From Bryum argenteum (taxonomy: Eukaryota; Streptophyta; Bryopsida; Bryales; Bryaceae), in contig CM073321.1 of the NCBI GenBank assembly GCA_037043015.1, positions 7,522,001 through 7,586,000 of the forward strand: DNA of 64,000 nt. The letters are read 5' to 3'. The position numbers and the translations under genes are program-made. Positions 1 through 10,349 of this stretch are shown one piece after another. A model generated the notes under the pieces. It was not told the DNA's origin, made no database searches, and saw only the letters and a program-made list of their open reading frames with translations. How positions within the stretch are numbered: position 1 is the stretch's first letter; every line of letters begins with the position of its first letter.

Positions 1-50
1 ACCAAGCTAGCACATGATGGGCTAAAGGGCTCACTCAAGAACAAGAAGCC

Positions 51-1190
51 TTGGTGTTCCACGCCGACCCAGATCTGGTCCCGTTAGGAGAGATTCACTT
101 GGCCAGCCTTGTCTCCCAGGAAAAGACACTTGATATCCTGCCAAAGTTTTACACGGAAGTTTCTGAGGGAGTCACCATTGATAACACTCCGGCAGCCAAG
201 GCCTTGAGTCAACAGGTGGTGACAAGATGGACGCATGGATATAAACAACAGATACAGCTGGTTAACCTTGGTACCGAACAAGAGCCGAAGAATGTAAAGA
301 TTTATGTCAACGCACCCAGCGCTATCAAACAAGCTACTATAGCTCTTTTCAAAGAATACCAAAATATCTTCGCGTCGACGCATGAAGATTTGAAAGGGGT
401 ACCGAGGACTATAGCCGAACATACCATCGACTTGATACCAAACGCACACCCAATACAGCAGCGCAGATACCGAATGAACCCTCACTACGTTGCTACAGTC
501 AAAACTGAGTTGGACAAACTGCTTAGTGCCAAATTCATATCCCCGGTTGACTCGGCACCATGGTTGTCTCCGATGGTGATCATCCCCAAAAAGAACAGCG
601 CACTACAAATTTGTGTGGACCTTCGCATATTAAATGCGGCAACTAAAAAGGATCACTATCCTTTACAATACATGGAGGAAATCATTGATGAAGTAGTTGG
701 ACATGAAATGTACTCTTTCCTAGACTGTTTTTTAATGTTACTACCAAGTTGCCGTGGGAGACCAAGACAAGAACAAAACCCTTTTTCTACAGAGTGGGGG
801 CCCTAGCAATTCAAAAGAATGCCAATTGGCGCTAAAAATGCACCCATGACATTTCAACGCATCATGGAATTGACTTTTTGCCCGTAATTGAAGAAATTCT
901 TTCGTATCTATCTCGATGATGGAATGGTATAGAGCCGCATGCAGGACCATGTTGGCCACCTACGACAGATATTCCAGGCCTGCCGAGAACACCGAGTAAG
1001 TTTGAATGCAGACAAATGCATGTTCTTATTTTTCTTTGGGGTTATCTTGGGGTATATTTTTTGCAAGTATGGCAAGCTCTCAGACCCATCTAAGATCCAA
1101 GGTATCCTTGACATGACCTTACCCACGGATGAAAAGGGTGACAAAGGCTGCTTGGCATTTCGCAATTCAATCGGATGTATATTGAGAAGC
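51..1190 (+). pseudogene. Gypsy reverse transcriptase, broken (copy 1)
   Basis: Reverse transcriptase copies element RNA into DNA. The frame 51-806 gives a pre-RT linker and then fingers and palm motifs, including WLSPMVIIPKK, CVDLRILNAATKKDHY and MYSFLDCF. The expected continuation after SFLDCF is shifted near 733, the next part ends at a stop near 804, and the catalytic YLDDG appears in another frame near 910-922, followed by a stop. The later motif LNADKCMFL lies at about 1003-1030. The catalytic YxDD is intact, unlike copy 2, but the gene cannot make one protein. Confidence 0.88.
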
Positions 1191-1251
1191 TAGCACATCT
1201 CACTGCCCCGATAGCCGCCCTAAATCACGCGGGGTACTCCTATCCAAGGGA

Positions 1252-2013
1252 TTGGACATCGGCCTCGCAAACCGCCTTGGACAAAATCAAACAGGCTTAT
1301 TTAGAAGCCCCGATATTACTTGCTACAAAGTAGACCAAGCCATTCCACGTTCACACAGATGTCTCCAAGTCAAGAAATTTTGGCATTACATGCTAGGAAA
1401 CAAGTTTTGTTTCATGGTTGACCACCATAGCTTATCTTACTTAGTGAACCAACCATTGTTCAGCGGACATGTAGCTCAGTGGATTATGATTCTCATGGAA
1501 TATGACTTCGAGGTGGTCTTTGTACCAGAAAAGCGGCACATAGTGGCAAATTACTTATCCAGGGACACCACTACCACCGAAGAAGGCATAGAGGATTCCT
1601 TTCAAGAACCATATATCCAACCTTGGGACTCCAGCCTTGCCACCACGGAAACCCAAAATGATTGGAGACAAGATACCATGGCCTACTTAGTTCATGGCAT
1701 CATCTCAACAGAATTAACCGGCACACAGAAGTTCAATTGTGCGAACTATGTTGCCATACACTGTGGTAACAGCAAACTGTATTGCAAAAGGCCTGATTTT
1801 GAAATCAGACTCTGTGTACCCACAGAGGAGCAACAACAGATCATCGCTAGCCTCCACGCTCGCCTTGCAGGCGGACACCAGGGACCCAATACTACTATTA
1901 AAAAGATACTTGTTGCCAAATATTGGTGGCCCACGGTACACTTTGATGTCTTGACATATATCAAAAATTGCCACGCTTGTCAAGTTGCCACCACCAATTT
2001 CCAACATCATTGA
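1252..2013 (+). pseudogene. Gypsy RNase H end and integrase zinc-binding domain (copy 1)
   Basis: The first part of this frame is out of register with the RNase H start. From about 1400 it reads MVDHHSLSYLVNQPL and then RHIVANYLSRD, the conserved C-terminal end of gypsy RNase H. Further on it has an HHCC integrase zinc-binding module: two His in LHARLAGGH and two Cys in CHAC at about 1972-1983. These domains degrade RNA in the RNA:DNA hybrid and help integrase multimerise. The integrase core follows after a stop. Confidence 0.85.
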
Positions 2014-2073
2014 AAGGTACCACTTAAACCCATAGCTCCATTGGGACCATTTTAGCGGTGGGGACTAGATTTT

Positions 2074-2703
2074 GTGGGGCCAATCAAACCAGCAACCAAA
2101 CAAGGATACAAATACATCCTTGTTGCCATGGATTACACCACCATGTGGGTAGAGGCAAAGCCATTACGCAACAACATCGCCATGGTAACAGCCACATTCC
2201 TCTACGAGAACATTATTACTTGTTATGGATGTCCCTTGGAAATTGTCTCAAATCAAGGTACGCATTTTGTCAATGCAGTCATCGAGGATCTCATGGATAA
2301 CCATCTCATGATGCATAGAACAAGCACGGTATATTACCCCCAAGGGAACAACCAGGCGGAATCCACAAACAAAACCATCCTTACAATGCTTCGCAAGTTT
2401 GTAATAACTAACCAGGTGGACTCGGATGACTGCTTGCCCGCAGCATTCTGGGCTTACAGGGTGGCCACTAAAGCAGCCACCCAATTCAGTCCTTTCGAGT
2501 TACTTTATGGGACCCAACCCTTGTTACCAACAGAATACATTGTTCCCACATTTAAATCCATGCAGCCACGGGACTACCAACTTCATTGCATAGTAGCAGC
2601 CCGCGTGGAAGATATTCACACGCTGGAGGAATTCCGAGGAGACGCAAAGATGAACATGTCACGAAGACAAATACCTCAATGCAAAATATTTCCAAGGCTC
2701 TAA
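2074..2703 (+). pseudogene. Gypsy integrase catalytic core (copy 1)
   Basis: Integrase inserts the cDNA into the host genome using a D,D35E triad. Here MDYTTMWVEAKP gives the first Asp and QAESTNKTI the Glu. The middle motif reads VSNQGTHF, where most relatives have SDQGTHF, so the second catalytic Asp is replaced by Asn. FSPFELLYG is the typical end of the core. The frame stops at 2701-2703 and no chromodomain is visible. It follows the zinc-binding module after a stop and a short gap. Confidence 0.88.
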
Positions 2704-2990
2704 ACCCCTTGTGAATATTGCAAAATGGTTATCAAGTACTGTGGTGCCTAAGAGATCCAAAAATCCGGAAATCCAAATTTGGAACGATTTGGCATGGACC
2801 ATACTAGGTGCAACTGGCTTTGCCGAACAACAGGATTTTCTTCATAAACAGCGATAACTACGATGCCGATGCAACCATCATTAACATAGCAAAACTCAAG
2901 CACTATCATACGAATACTCCCAACAACGGATATTTAACTAATTATGGACATTGTGATGAATTATGGACATTTAATTTCCAAAAATCACTT

Positions 2991-3265
2991 TAAAAATACT
3001 AAAAAGGCAACAAATATTGGGTAAAATTGAATTCCAAAGAACAAAACTAGCAAGTATATAAGCAATATACTTATGAATTTTAAATGGTATGGACAAGAAT
3101 TAAAAATACATAGTTAAATATATAGAAACACACACATATTTAAAAGCATTCGTAATAATTATAACAAATAAATGCAAAGTTATTAACAAAAGAGATTTAA
3201 TATAAAAGTAAAGATATATGGGCTACAAGCCTATACCAATACATGCTCCACAAGTAACAACATAC
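2991..3265. other. AT-rich stretch without recognisable gene
   Basis: AT-rich sequence between the gypsy remnant and the telomere-like block. No LTR end, RNA gene or coding frame could be supported. Confidence 0.5.
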
Positions 3266-3405
3266 CATGAACCCTAAACCCTAAACCCTAAACTCTAAAC
3301 CCTAAATCCTAAATCCTAAACCTTAAATCCTAAACCCTAGATCCTAGACCTTAGACCCTAGACCCTTAATCCTATACCCTAGACCCTAAACCCTAGACCC
3401 TGTGG
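3266..3405 (+). repeat. Interstitial telomere-like CCCTAAA repeat, degenerate
   Basis: About twenty imperfect copies of CCCTAAA with variants such as CCTAAAT and CCCTAGA. This is the plant telomere repeat in the C-rich orientation. Decay and internal position point to an old interstitial block rather than a chromosome end. Confidence 0.85.
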
Positions 3406-3934
3406 CTCATAGACTCCATAATCTTAAAGCGCAGTTTTATTTTGTAAATGGTTATTCAAGTAGAAAGTATTAGAGGGCAGCCGATATGAGGAAATCATGA
3501 AATCAAGAAGCGACAGGAATTGAATATACGAGGGGTGCACAAAAGCATATCGAACACAGTGCCTTACTAAAAGAAATGATGATTGTATTCATACTCAATT
3601 ATGATAGAGTAAAAATGTACAAGTTTGAGAAATTCCAAAGAACAAGGATACTAGCATGCTAAGTTAGTGGTGTATCGGCAGGCAGCCGATAAGAAGGGTA
3701 GACGAGGATTACAAGCATGAGAGCAGTGCGTAAACACGAATAAGGGGGAACGATATTGAATTGCATGAGCTGGACAGAGCCATCCCGACTCAATCCCCGA
3801 CAGGCGTGACTGCTGCCAAATCGTGCCTGTGCAGTACACCGCAGGCCTTGCCTACTACTGTGACAGTTGTCATGCCTGCCAAAAATACGAAATCTAGAAG
3901 TGGTCCGCCTGTCAATGATCTAGAAGAATGCCTA

Positions 3935-4560
3935 TGGAGACTACGTCGGCCGACAGCCGATAACTGCTGCCAGGCAGCAGTGATTGATGACCTTCAGTGG
4001 CACAAAGTAATACACCATCATCTGCATCTCCATATCGCAAAGAATATGTTGGCCGGGAACCGATAACGGCTTAGAGGCAGCTGTAAGTCACCATCTCCAT
4101 TGCCACGACGCAGTACACCATCACCAACATCTCCATGTAGAAATACAGCCGAAGAAGAATCTAAGATGAAAATTAAAGGAACGACGGCTGGGAGTCAATA
4201 TTGGCCAATAGGCAGCTGTAAGTCACCATCTCCATCAAAATGATGCAGTACACCATGACAAGCATCTCGCAGTAGCAAGACAGCGGAACAAGAACCGAAG
4301 ATGAACAATGAAAATATGTCGGCCGGCAGCCGATACGGGGCGTAGGCACCTGGAAGTCGAGATCACCATTGGCATGACGCAGTACACCATCACCAGCATC
4401 TCCATGTAGCAATACAATGGTTTTAGAACCGAAGATGAACAATGAAAATATATCGGCCGACAGCCGATACCGATGCCACATCTCTGTAAAGCAATGGCGC
4501 AGAATCGAAACAGTAGATGAACGTCGACTATATATCAGCCGGCAACCGATATTACTAGGT
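3935..4560 (+). repeat. Tandem repeat of about 135 bp carrying the C palindrome
   Basis: Three to four diverged units share GCAGTACACCATCACCA and CATCTCCATGTAG (near 4020, 4110, 4245 and 4380). Most units end near a copy of the region C palindrome. Reading frames across it are short and shadow-like, so I regard it as non-coding leader or tail DNA of region C. Confidence 0.7.
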
Positions 4561-5040
4561 AGAAAGCAGTTTAATCCTCAGCATCATCTTCATACTCCAT
4601 TACAACACCTGCGGCTTCAAGGTTTGCAAGTGCTGCAGCGACAGATGCATAAGGAATGACATGAGTAGCGGGTGGCCCATTCTTGGCATAGGAGGGCTTC
4701 GATGTGAGAATAGAACAATGCTGACGTTGACAACTTAAAGGAGACAGGGCTGATCGAGGAGATCCAGAGAATGAGTCCAGACGAGTATGATCACGGGACC
4801 AGTCAAAGTCTAAACTCATTCGGCATCTGGTTAGCGTTTTCGTCAATAATCTTCTTCAATGTTGCACGAGTTTGAATGGTTTGGGGTCGCCATCGAAGCG
4901 TTCAATCATTACCATAGGACTTGCTAATGGACCCCGAGATAGTGGCTGCTTTGTAGACATGGTAAGCAGATCGAGAGACACCGTGAATGATGTACCAGAC
5001 ATTCTCGCAGACATCAACGCATTCGAGAGTAATGAACCTC

Positions 5041-6087
5041 CTACCCCCGGGGTGCGCACATTAAGCTGTTTCGGGACTGCGTAAGCGATCTCCCTTCTAG
5101 CTTCGAAAGAGTAAACAAAGAATTTGCGGCGGAGGGTCCTCGTGGACTCTCAAGGGAATGTTTGACAGCATCTATCCTTGCAGCACTTTCGAGAAGTAAC
5201 CTTTCGAACCCGTCGTCGGAGGTCTTAAGTTTTGATTTGGACCCCGCATTCTGATCTTTGGATAGGATCCTCCGACGCACAGACTTGTGAGGATTCCGAG
5301 GGACGCCTTGGACGCCAGTGCATTTGGGGGTATCTTTCTGATTAGGAGCTGAGCAGAGAATAACAATATCAGAGAGAAGTCGGCCGCAGTCAAGCCTCGT
5401 CCGGGATAAGAGCCAACGCAATATAGTCATTTGCAGGGCAGCATCATCCGACAATAACATGACACCAACACCAGTATCTTCAAGAAAATTCTCATCGCAT
5501 GCTTCGTCCGGAAGGCAGACCTGAATCATTGCCCTACCAAAGAAGGATAGATCTTCATTCAACAGGTCACACCACTTGATTCTCCATAGGGGTCGGTCGA
5601 GCCACGGAAGACGGGATTCAGGACCCGCATCGTCATCACTGTTGCTTGACGGTGGGGCTGTGTACTCAACTGCATCCGACGTTCCACCTCTTTCTGATCC
5701 AATGCTGGGGCAAGAAGAAAGATGTTGGGGTGGTAAGGAGCTGTAGTCGATGTCGGGACATGTAGGAAAAGGAGGATTTTGATTCCGCACACGAGAGTTG
5801 GTGGAGGACCCACCAACATCGTTGCGCTCCAAATAACCTTGCTCTAGAAACGGGTGGTCGGAACTCCTACGGAATTCGGTAGATGGCGGAGAGTCAAAGT
5901 GCTCCGCACTGTGATCCTCCACCTTGACCTTCTTCGAAGATGGGGGTGTCGGCTGGAGACCGATAGGTGTAACAGTCGCCGATGTGAGTTGGATGGGTCG
6001 AACCTTGTATCCACTCCGTAGGATGTTATGCCCAAGACAGTCACCTAGGGTAGTGAAGGTTGGCTCCTCGCAGTAAGCAATAATCCC
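5041..6087 (-). pseudogene. Region C unrecognised reading frame (long 3' exon)
   Basis: On the minus strand an acceptor-like TTTGTAG precedes an exon that opens GIIAYCEEPTFTTLGDCLG and stays open for about 345 codons to the stop at 5041-5043. The protein is Ser/Pro-rich in its first half (TPPSSKKVKVEDH), has a hydrophobic middle (LDRPLWRIKWCDLL), and ends in a basic stretch (HKSVRRRILSKDQ). A degenerate C palindrome lies inside the coding part near 5949-5968. I do not recognise the family. The start resembles the Gly-x-Lys-Val segment that follows the active site in some DNA methyltransferases, but that alone is too weak for a call. Confidence 0.45.
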
Positions 6088-6330
6088 TACAAAGTTACTA
6101 TATATTATTAAAAGTTGAACAACGACAAAAAAGTTGTGGTAGACGCGGAATCCCTTCTAAGTTCTTTTCGGTGAGCACTCGACAATCAGTCTAACACCAG
6201 CGCAATGATGTGCAGACTAATCTACGTGAAGAAGCGCAACCTCCATGTTCACACTAAGTGTAAGGAACTCATCGATGGGTTTCTCTTCGATACTTTCAAG
6301 TGTCGGCTGCCAACCGATAGGTTTTGGGAC

Positions 6331-6660
6331 TCAATCTAATTCATCAATAAGACGCCTCACATATCGCTCCTCCCTCATAATTCTTTTACCAACGTACTGA
6401 CTAAGAAGCCTTACGTTGTTTGTGGGGAATGGTATAATCATCTTGATATAACTTGCGATATCCAGAATGTGCACCTCAAGAAGGGACGGGTCATGACGCG
6501 CATTTTTTTTAATAACAGCGCGATCGGCGTAATACAGTCCCGAGTGGATTAACGCGACAACGAAGCCTTTAGCAAGTGTCCATCTACCAGATCCACCATT
6601 TCTAGTGAAAGAGTCAATAAGTTCAGTTTCCAGAACTAATGGCAGCAGACGCTTCATTTC
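6331..6660 (-). pseudogene. Region C unrecognised reading frame (upstream exon)
   Basis: A 108-codon minus-strand frame with normal-looking composition: LIDSFTRNGGSGRWTLAKG, then LIHSGLYYADRAVI, then a Leu/Arg-rich end. It lies upstream of the exon at 5041-6087 and is separated from it by DNA with stops and a degenerate palindrome near 6302-6320, as an intron of this family would be. The stop at its end and the unclear splice sites suggest a broken gene. No family recognised. Confidence 0.4.
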
Positions 6661-6722
6661 TTAGCAGTTAAAAGTACTGCACAGCAAAAGTGCAAGGATA
6701 GTATTGGCTGGCAGCCCATACA

Positions 6723-7042
6723 CAAGGTTGTCATATCGGGCGTGTTGGGGTAATTGGGCGGGCAAAATGTGCGTACGAGTTGTCCCGAACGGGCCTGCCC
6801 GCCCACCTTGATTGTAGAGGGTGGATAACAAACTTTGCAGTAAAAAGTGTGTGTGGCGTTCCACGCGGCCCGTACGCGGCGGCCAAGTGGCTTAGTATTC
6901 ACCTAAACCCTTGCCACGTCGTTTTGTTTACCTAAACTAAAAGTCAACAGCCGTTTGACCCTATCGGGCGAGCTACAACTCAATCGGACGGACAAGGCGG
7001 ACGGACGGGCGAGCGACGTGCCCGCCCGGTATGACAACCTTG
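6723..7042. mobile_element. MITE, hAT-like, copy 1 (320 bp, 8-bp target duplication)
   Basis: The ends are inverted repeats CAAGGTTGTCATAYCGGGCG. Flanks CCCATACA (6715-6722) and CCCATAGA (7043-7050) match at 7 of 8 positions. A second copy lies inverted at 57006-57345. Eight-base duplications and CA-starting terminal repeats fit hAT transposons; there is no transposase. It inserted into one of the region C palindromes. Confidence 0.85.
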
Positions 7043-7344
7043 CCCATAGAGTTACAAGAACTGGAATGTGGAAGTACAATGATAGTATCGGCTGGCAGCT
7101 CATACTGCTGCGAGTTCTGCAAAGCGAGAGTGCAAGGATAGTATCGGCCGGCAGCCGATACAATTACAACTACGGTAGTGGGTGACTGCGAAGACAGTAT
7201 CGGCTGGCAGCCGATACAGTTGATTTAGCAGTCTTTATCGGCTGGTCATAGAAGTATCTTGGCTGGTCAGATATACGAACCTAGGGTTCAAGTGGTTATG
7301 ACCGGATTTATATTGGCTTATGGACGGACGTTATTGGCTGGCGT

Positions 7345-8070
7345 CGAACAACGGACTCAATGACTGCAGAGGTAAAAGCTACTGCTTCGAATTTTAAAAT
7401 TAACCAGTAAAACAAACAAATATAAAGTGTAAAGATAGCTAAGCTGTCCAGGGAAAAAGGCATATGCTCGAATATTCTACGTGAAAACAATGTAGAAATG
7501 TAAATAACAGAGAAATTAGAAGAGACAATATAAGAATGTCAGAGCATGAGGAGGAGAGCGAGACGACAAGACAGCAGCAATGCGAGAGAGAAATGAGAAA
7601 AATGGAAGTGAATGGGTACCCTAGGCCTGCCCCACTCTGCAATTGGCGCCCAAATGAAGAAATTTTCGAAAACCAAGAAACCAGAAATTTGAGAGCGGGA
7701 CGAGTAAGCATTGATTCGTGACGTTTTGGCGGCAGGCAGGCGAATCTTTCAGCGGGCAGCTCCGCAAGCAAGAGGGCAGTGCCGCGAGCAGCACGACAGG
7801 GTCGCGAGCAAGAGCGCCGTCATTATGACAGCGACCCAAGCTGTCATGTTGGAGAGAGGGGGTAACACTCCAAAAAAAATTCTAAAAATAATATGTTTTA
7901 AAATATTGTCTTAAAATAACGGCTCCTTATTCCGTAGATTTTTTTTTTTAAATCTTAGTATTCATAAGATAGTTACTAAATTAGGGCTGATGTGATCAAT
8001 TAAATAAAGACAAACATAAACTAAATTTTCATAAATTCTTCAAACCTCTTCCCAATTAACTAAAATCATC
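7345..8070. other. No recognisable gene
   Basis: Mixed sequence between region C and the next exon. Several short frames on both strands overlap one another and none has a recognisable domain. A poly-A/T-rich part lies at 7870-7990. Confidence 0.4.
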
Positions 8071-8294
8071 TCAGCTAACTTCGGGAGCATCGAAAAACTC
8101 GTCACATTGGTCCGCTTTGAAATCAAGGTAGCGAAGAACGCCGCGTGGAATAGGTGGAGCATCGGCTAACGCCCGATGAGGCGATGGAGCTGCTACGAAC
8201 CTCTCAGCTAGACGCTCAGCATACGAAGGTAGTGCAAATGCGACCGGAGGACTTCAGACAACATTGGCGTGGCGATGAACATGTTCATCTAATC
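8071..8294 (-). pseudogene. Second C-terminal exon related to the end of pseudogene D
   Basis: After an acceptor-like ACGCAG on the minus strand, one frame runs LDEHVHRHANVV, a TGA stop, then FALPSYAERLAERFVAAPS and VLRYLDFKADQCDEFF to a stop at 8071-8073. It resembles the exon at 8666-8821 (LPCYVEQLANELAVASS, LRMLRFIDDEAEISD) in order and spacing. It is therefore a duplicated last exon or the tail of another copy of the same family. Function unknown. Confidence 0.5.
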
Positions 8295-8978
8295 CTGCGT
8301 TACTAAAAACCAAATTGAAGAACACATATACACATACAAGTGAAGTACTAGATCCTATGGTTTCAGACTAAAACATTCGTTAAAATTTGAAACTTTTACT
8401 TTGCATCAAAAGAAGATATTATTTGCCAGTTTGGAGAATTTTTGGCAGTTTTGGGGATAGTCCACTTTAAAGTTTTATTCACTTTAAGCTACGTAATCAA
8501 AATATGATTATAAAAGCTTTGAAAATTTTATTCCAAAATACCAAAAGCAATGAAATGTATAATATAATCAATCCAAATCCACACAATAATATGGTTAGAC
8601 AAATAGTTTAGAAACTAAGTGTCTCAACCTAAACATATCAAACTCAAAATACTAGGGCGTTAGCACTAGTAACTATCGATGAATCTATTGTCACTAATCT
8701 CGGCCTCGTCGTCTATAAATCTAAGCATACGAAGATTATACTGCTGCTTATTACTACGCTTTGCAATAGGCGACGACGCGACTGCAAGCTCGTTGGCAAG
8801 TTGCTCTACGTAGCAAGGTAACTATAAGACCGAGCAAGAGTAAGTAGAAAGCTTGGAGTCCTTTCGTTTTTGCACTTTAATTCTTCTAGTCTGTCAACAC
8901 AAAGTACAAAACATAAAAAATTAATACAATCACTTCAACCAAAAAGAGTACGAATAATTAGTCACTTCACAACTTACG

Positions 8979-9504
8979 CACTATTGATTTCCATGAAGGT
9001 AGATTTCTTTCGTGGCTCTCCACAAGATGGAGGAACTACGGCAGAGTTTGTGATTGAAACTGTTGGTACAACAATCTCCATAGGCTTCAAAAGAGCATCA
9101 AAAATCAAGTGTTGTCAAGTGGCGATTGCTCTCCTTACAAGCAATTATAGATGCACCTGGAATTGAAATTATAATATTGTTAAGAACAACAAACAACAAT
9201 AACTGCAGTATATGTTCAAAAATTACAATAAAACATTACATACCGGTGGATGTTGTATAATCTATGACAATGTCTCCTGGTTCAATAAGGCAATCTATGA
9301 AGCATTCTATATATGACGGATGTTTTTCACGAGCGCCACGCCAAGGGATCTCTCCGCTCATTTGTTGATTTTCTTCGTTAGTGTAATTGGTGGGGAAACC
9401 GTTGTCATCAAGTCGGACTCCAACTTCGAACCAATCAGCTAAATCCTTTGTGTCCCAACCTGAGCCGAGACGAGTGTAGACCTTAACACTAAAGATCATA
9501 TTCT
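8979..9504 (-). pseudogene. D: AdoMet-binding motif I-II exons
   Basis: The exon 9504-9244 reads WFEVGVRLDDNGF, then GEIPWRGAREKHPSYIECF, then DCLIEPGDIVIDYTTST, and ends at a consensus donor GTATGT. The next exon starts at 9156 after TTCCAG and completes the glycine, followed by ASIIACKESNRHLTTLDF. This is the FxGxG-type motif I and acidic motif II of DNA N4/N6 methyltransferases, here with DYTTSTG for the usual DPFxGSG. A single extra T shifts the frame just after LDF; the other frame continues DALLKPMEIVVPTVS. This is the best evidence that the family has a methyltransferase fold. Confidence 0.75.
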
Positions 9505-10192
9505 ACACAAAAAGACATATATGCATTAGACTATTGGAATGCACGAAGCAAATCATAAAAGGTGAACTAGATATAAGTTACATGAGAAAAGAAATTTAAT
9601 ATACAAAGTAGTAAGCAAAGTGAGATTTTTTCATATATTAAAAAGAATTAAATTACAAAACAAAATGTTTTGAGAAAATAAACAAATTTTCATTCCAAAC
9701 ATTCATACAATTAGATCAATTAAAATTGAACCAATGTCCATACAATATGAAAGATTCATTTAAACCATTCAAGCCAAATTATTAATCTTAAAACAAACTT
9801 GTCTAATTATAATAATCAATCTTAAACAGATTCACGCACTAAACACAAAAGATTTCATCTCAATTCACATTTCATCACATACTCATGCTTATCAGGCATA
9901 CCTTACACTTGGATGAAATAATGACAATCATAATCCTAATTAACACGATACATATTGAATTAAAAAGCAAATCAGATATAACTAATTTGACAAAAAAAAA
10001 AAAGTATTACCCGCTTATTCTTTGTAGTTGTGGAAGAAAGGAGAGGCGATTGATTTCATACCAATTGCGTACGCATTGAAAACGTGCAGCCTCTGCAAAA
10101 TCTTCCAATTCTTCAAGTCCGGCTCATTAAGAAGGAAGAAAAAAAAAGACAGCATCATCGTGAACAATTCATGTGTGCAAATATGAACAACC

Positions 10193-10349
10193 TGCCAAAG
10201 TATTCTTCACTTCAAGAATTCCATGAAGGAATTGAGTGAGGAGAAATTATAGGCACAAGTAGGTTCTGGGGAACATCGGCAATGAGAAGGTCAACGCCAC
10301 CATGACGCCCATTCAAGTGGGATGTGCGCCGCGTACGAGTATAGTCAAT
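10193..10349 (-). pseudogene. D: methyltransferase motif IV exon, degenerate
   Basis: After an AACAG acceptor the exon reads IDYTRTRRTSHLNGRHGG and then VDLLIADVPQNLLVP, a hydrophobic strand ending in Asp-Val-Pro where active N6A/N4C enzymes have (N/D)PP(Y/F/W). A stop follows at WNS. The exon lies 5' of the motif I exons, as expected for the beta class. Confidence 0.6.

Larger units (their letters stand above)
1..2990 (+). mobile_element. Ty3/gypsy LTR-retrotransposon remnant 1 (internal pol part)
   Basis: The window opens inside a plant Ty3/gypsy element. The pre-RT linker, reverse transcriptase, RNase H, zinc-binding integrase and integrase-core segments follow in the usual gypsy order on the plus strand. 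They are split over several frames with stops and frameshifts, so the copy is dead. Neither LTR was recognised. The right edge is approximate: coding similarity fades after about 2.7 kb and a short AT-rich tail follows. The pre-RT and RT segments are clearly related to the second copy at 26.1-30.4 kb. Confidence 0.9.
3672..7340. repeat. Region C: dispersed 21-bp palindrome (GTATCGGCTG-N-CAGCCGATAC)
   Basis: A 10+1+10 palindrome recurs through this 3.7-kb region. Good copies lie at about 3671-3691, 3944-3962, 4318-4336, 4450-4469, 4534-4552, 7141-7161 and 7197-7217; the last is perfect. Degenerate copies lie near 4050, 4198, 5949, 6302, 6702, 7082, 7226 and 7312. They occur between and inside minus-strand reading frames. 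The arrangement matches the palindromes of elements A and B, but the sequence is different. Confidence 0.85.

Noticed and set aside
6331-6660. Region C frame as part of the methyltransferase domain.
   Set aside because: Only a loose resemblance to motif I (LIDSFTRNGGSG); order and spacing do not fit A or D, so I left it unrecognised.
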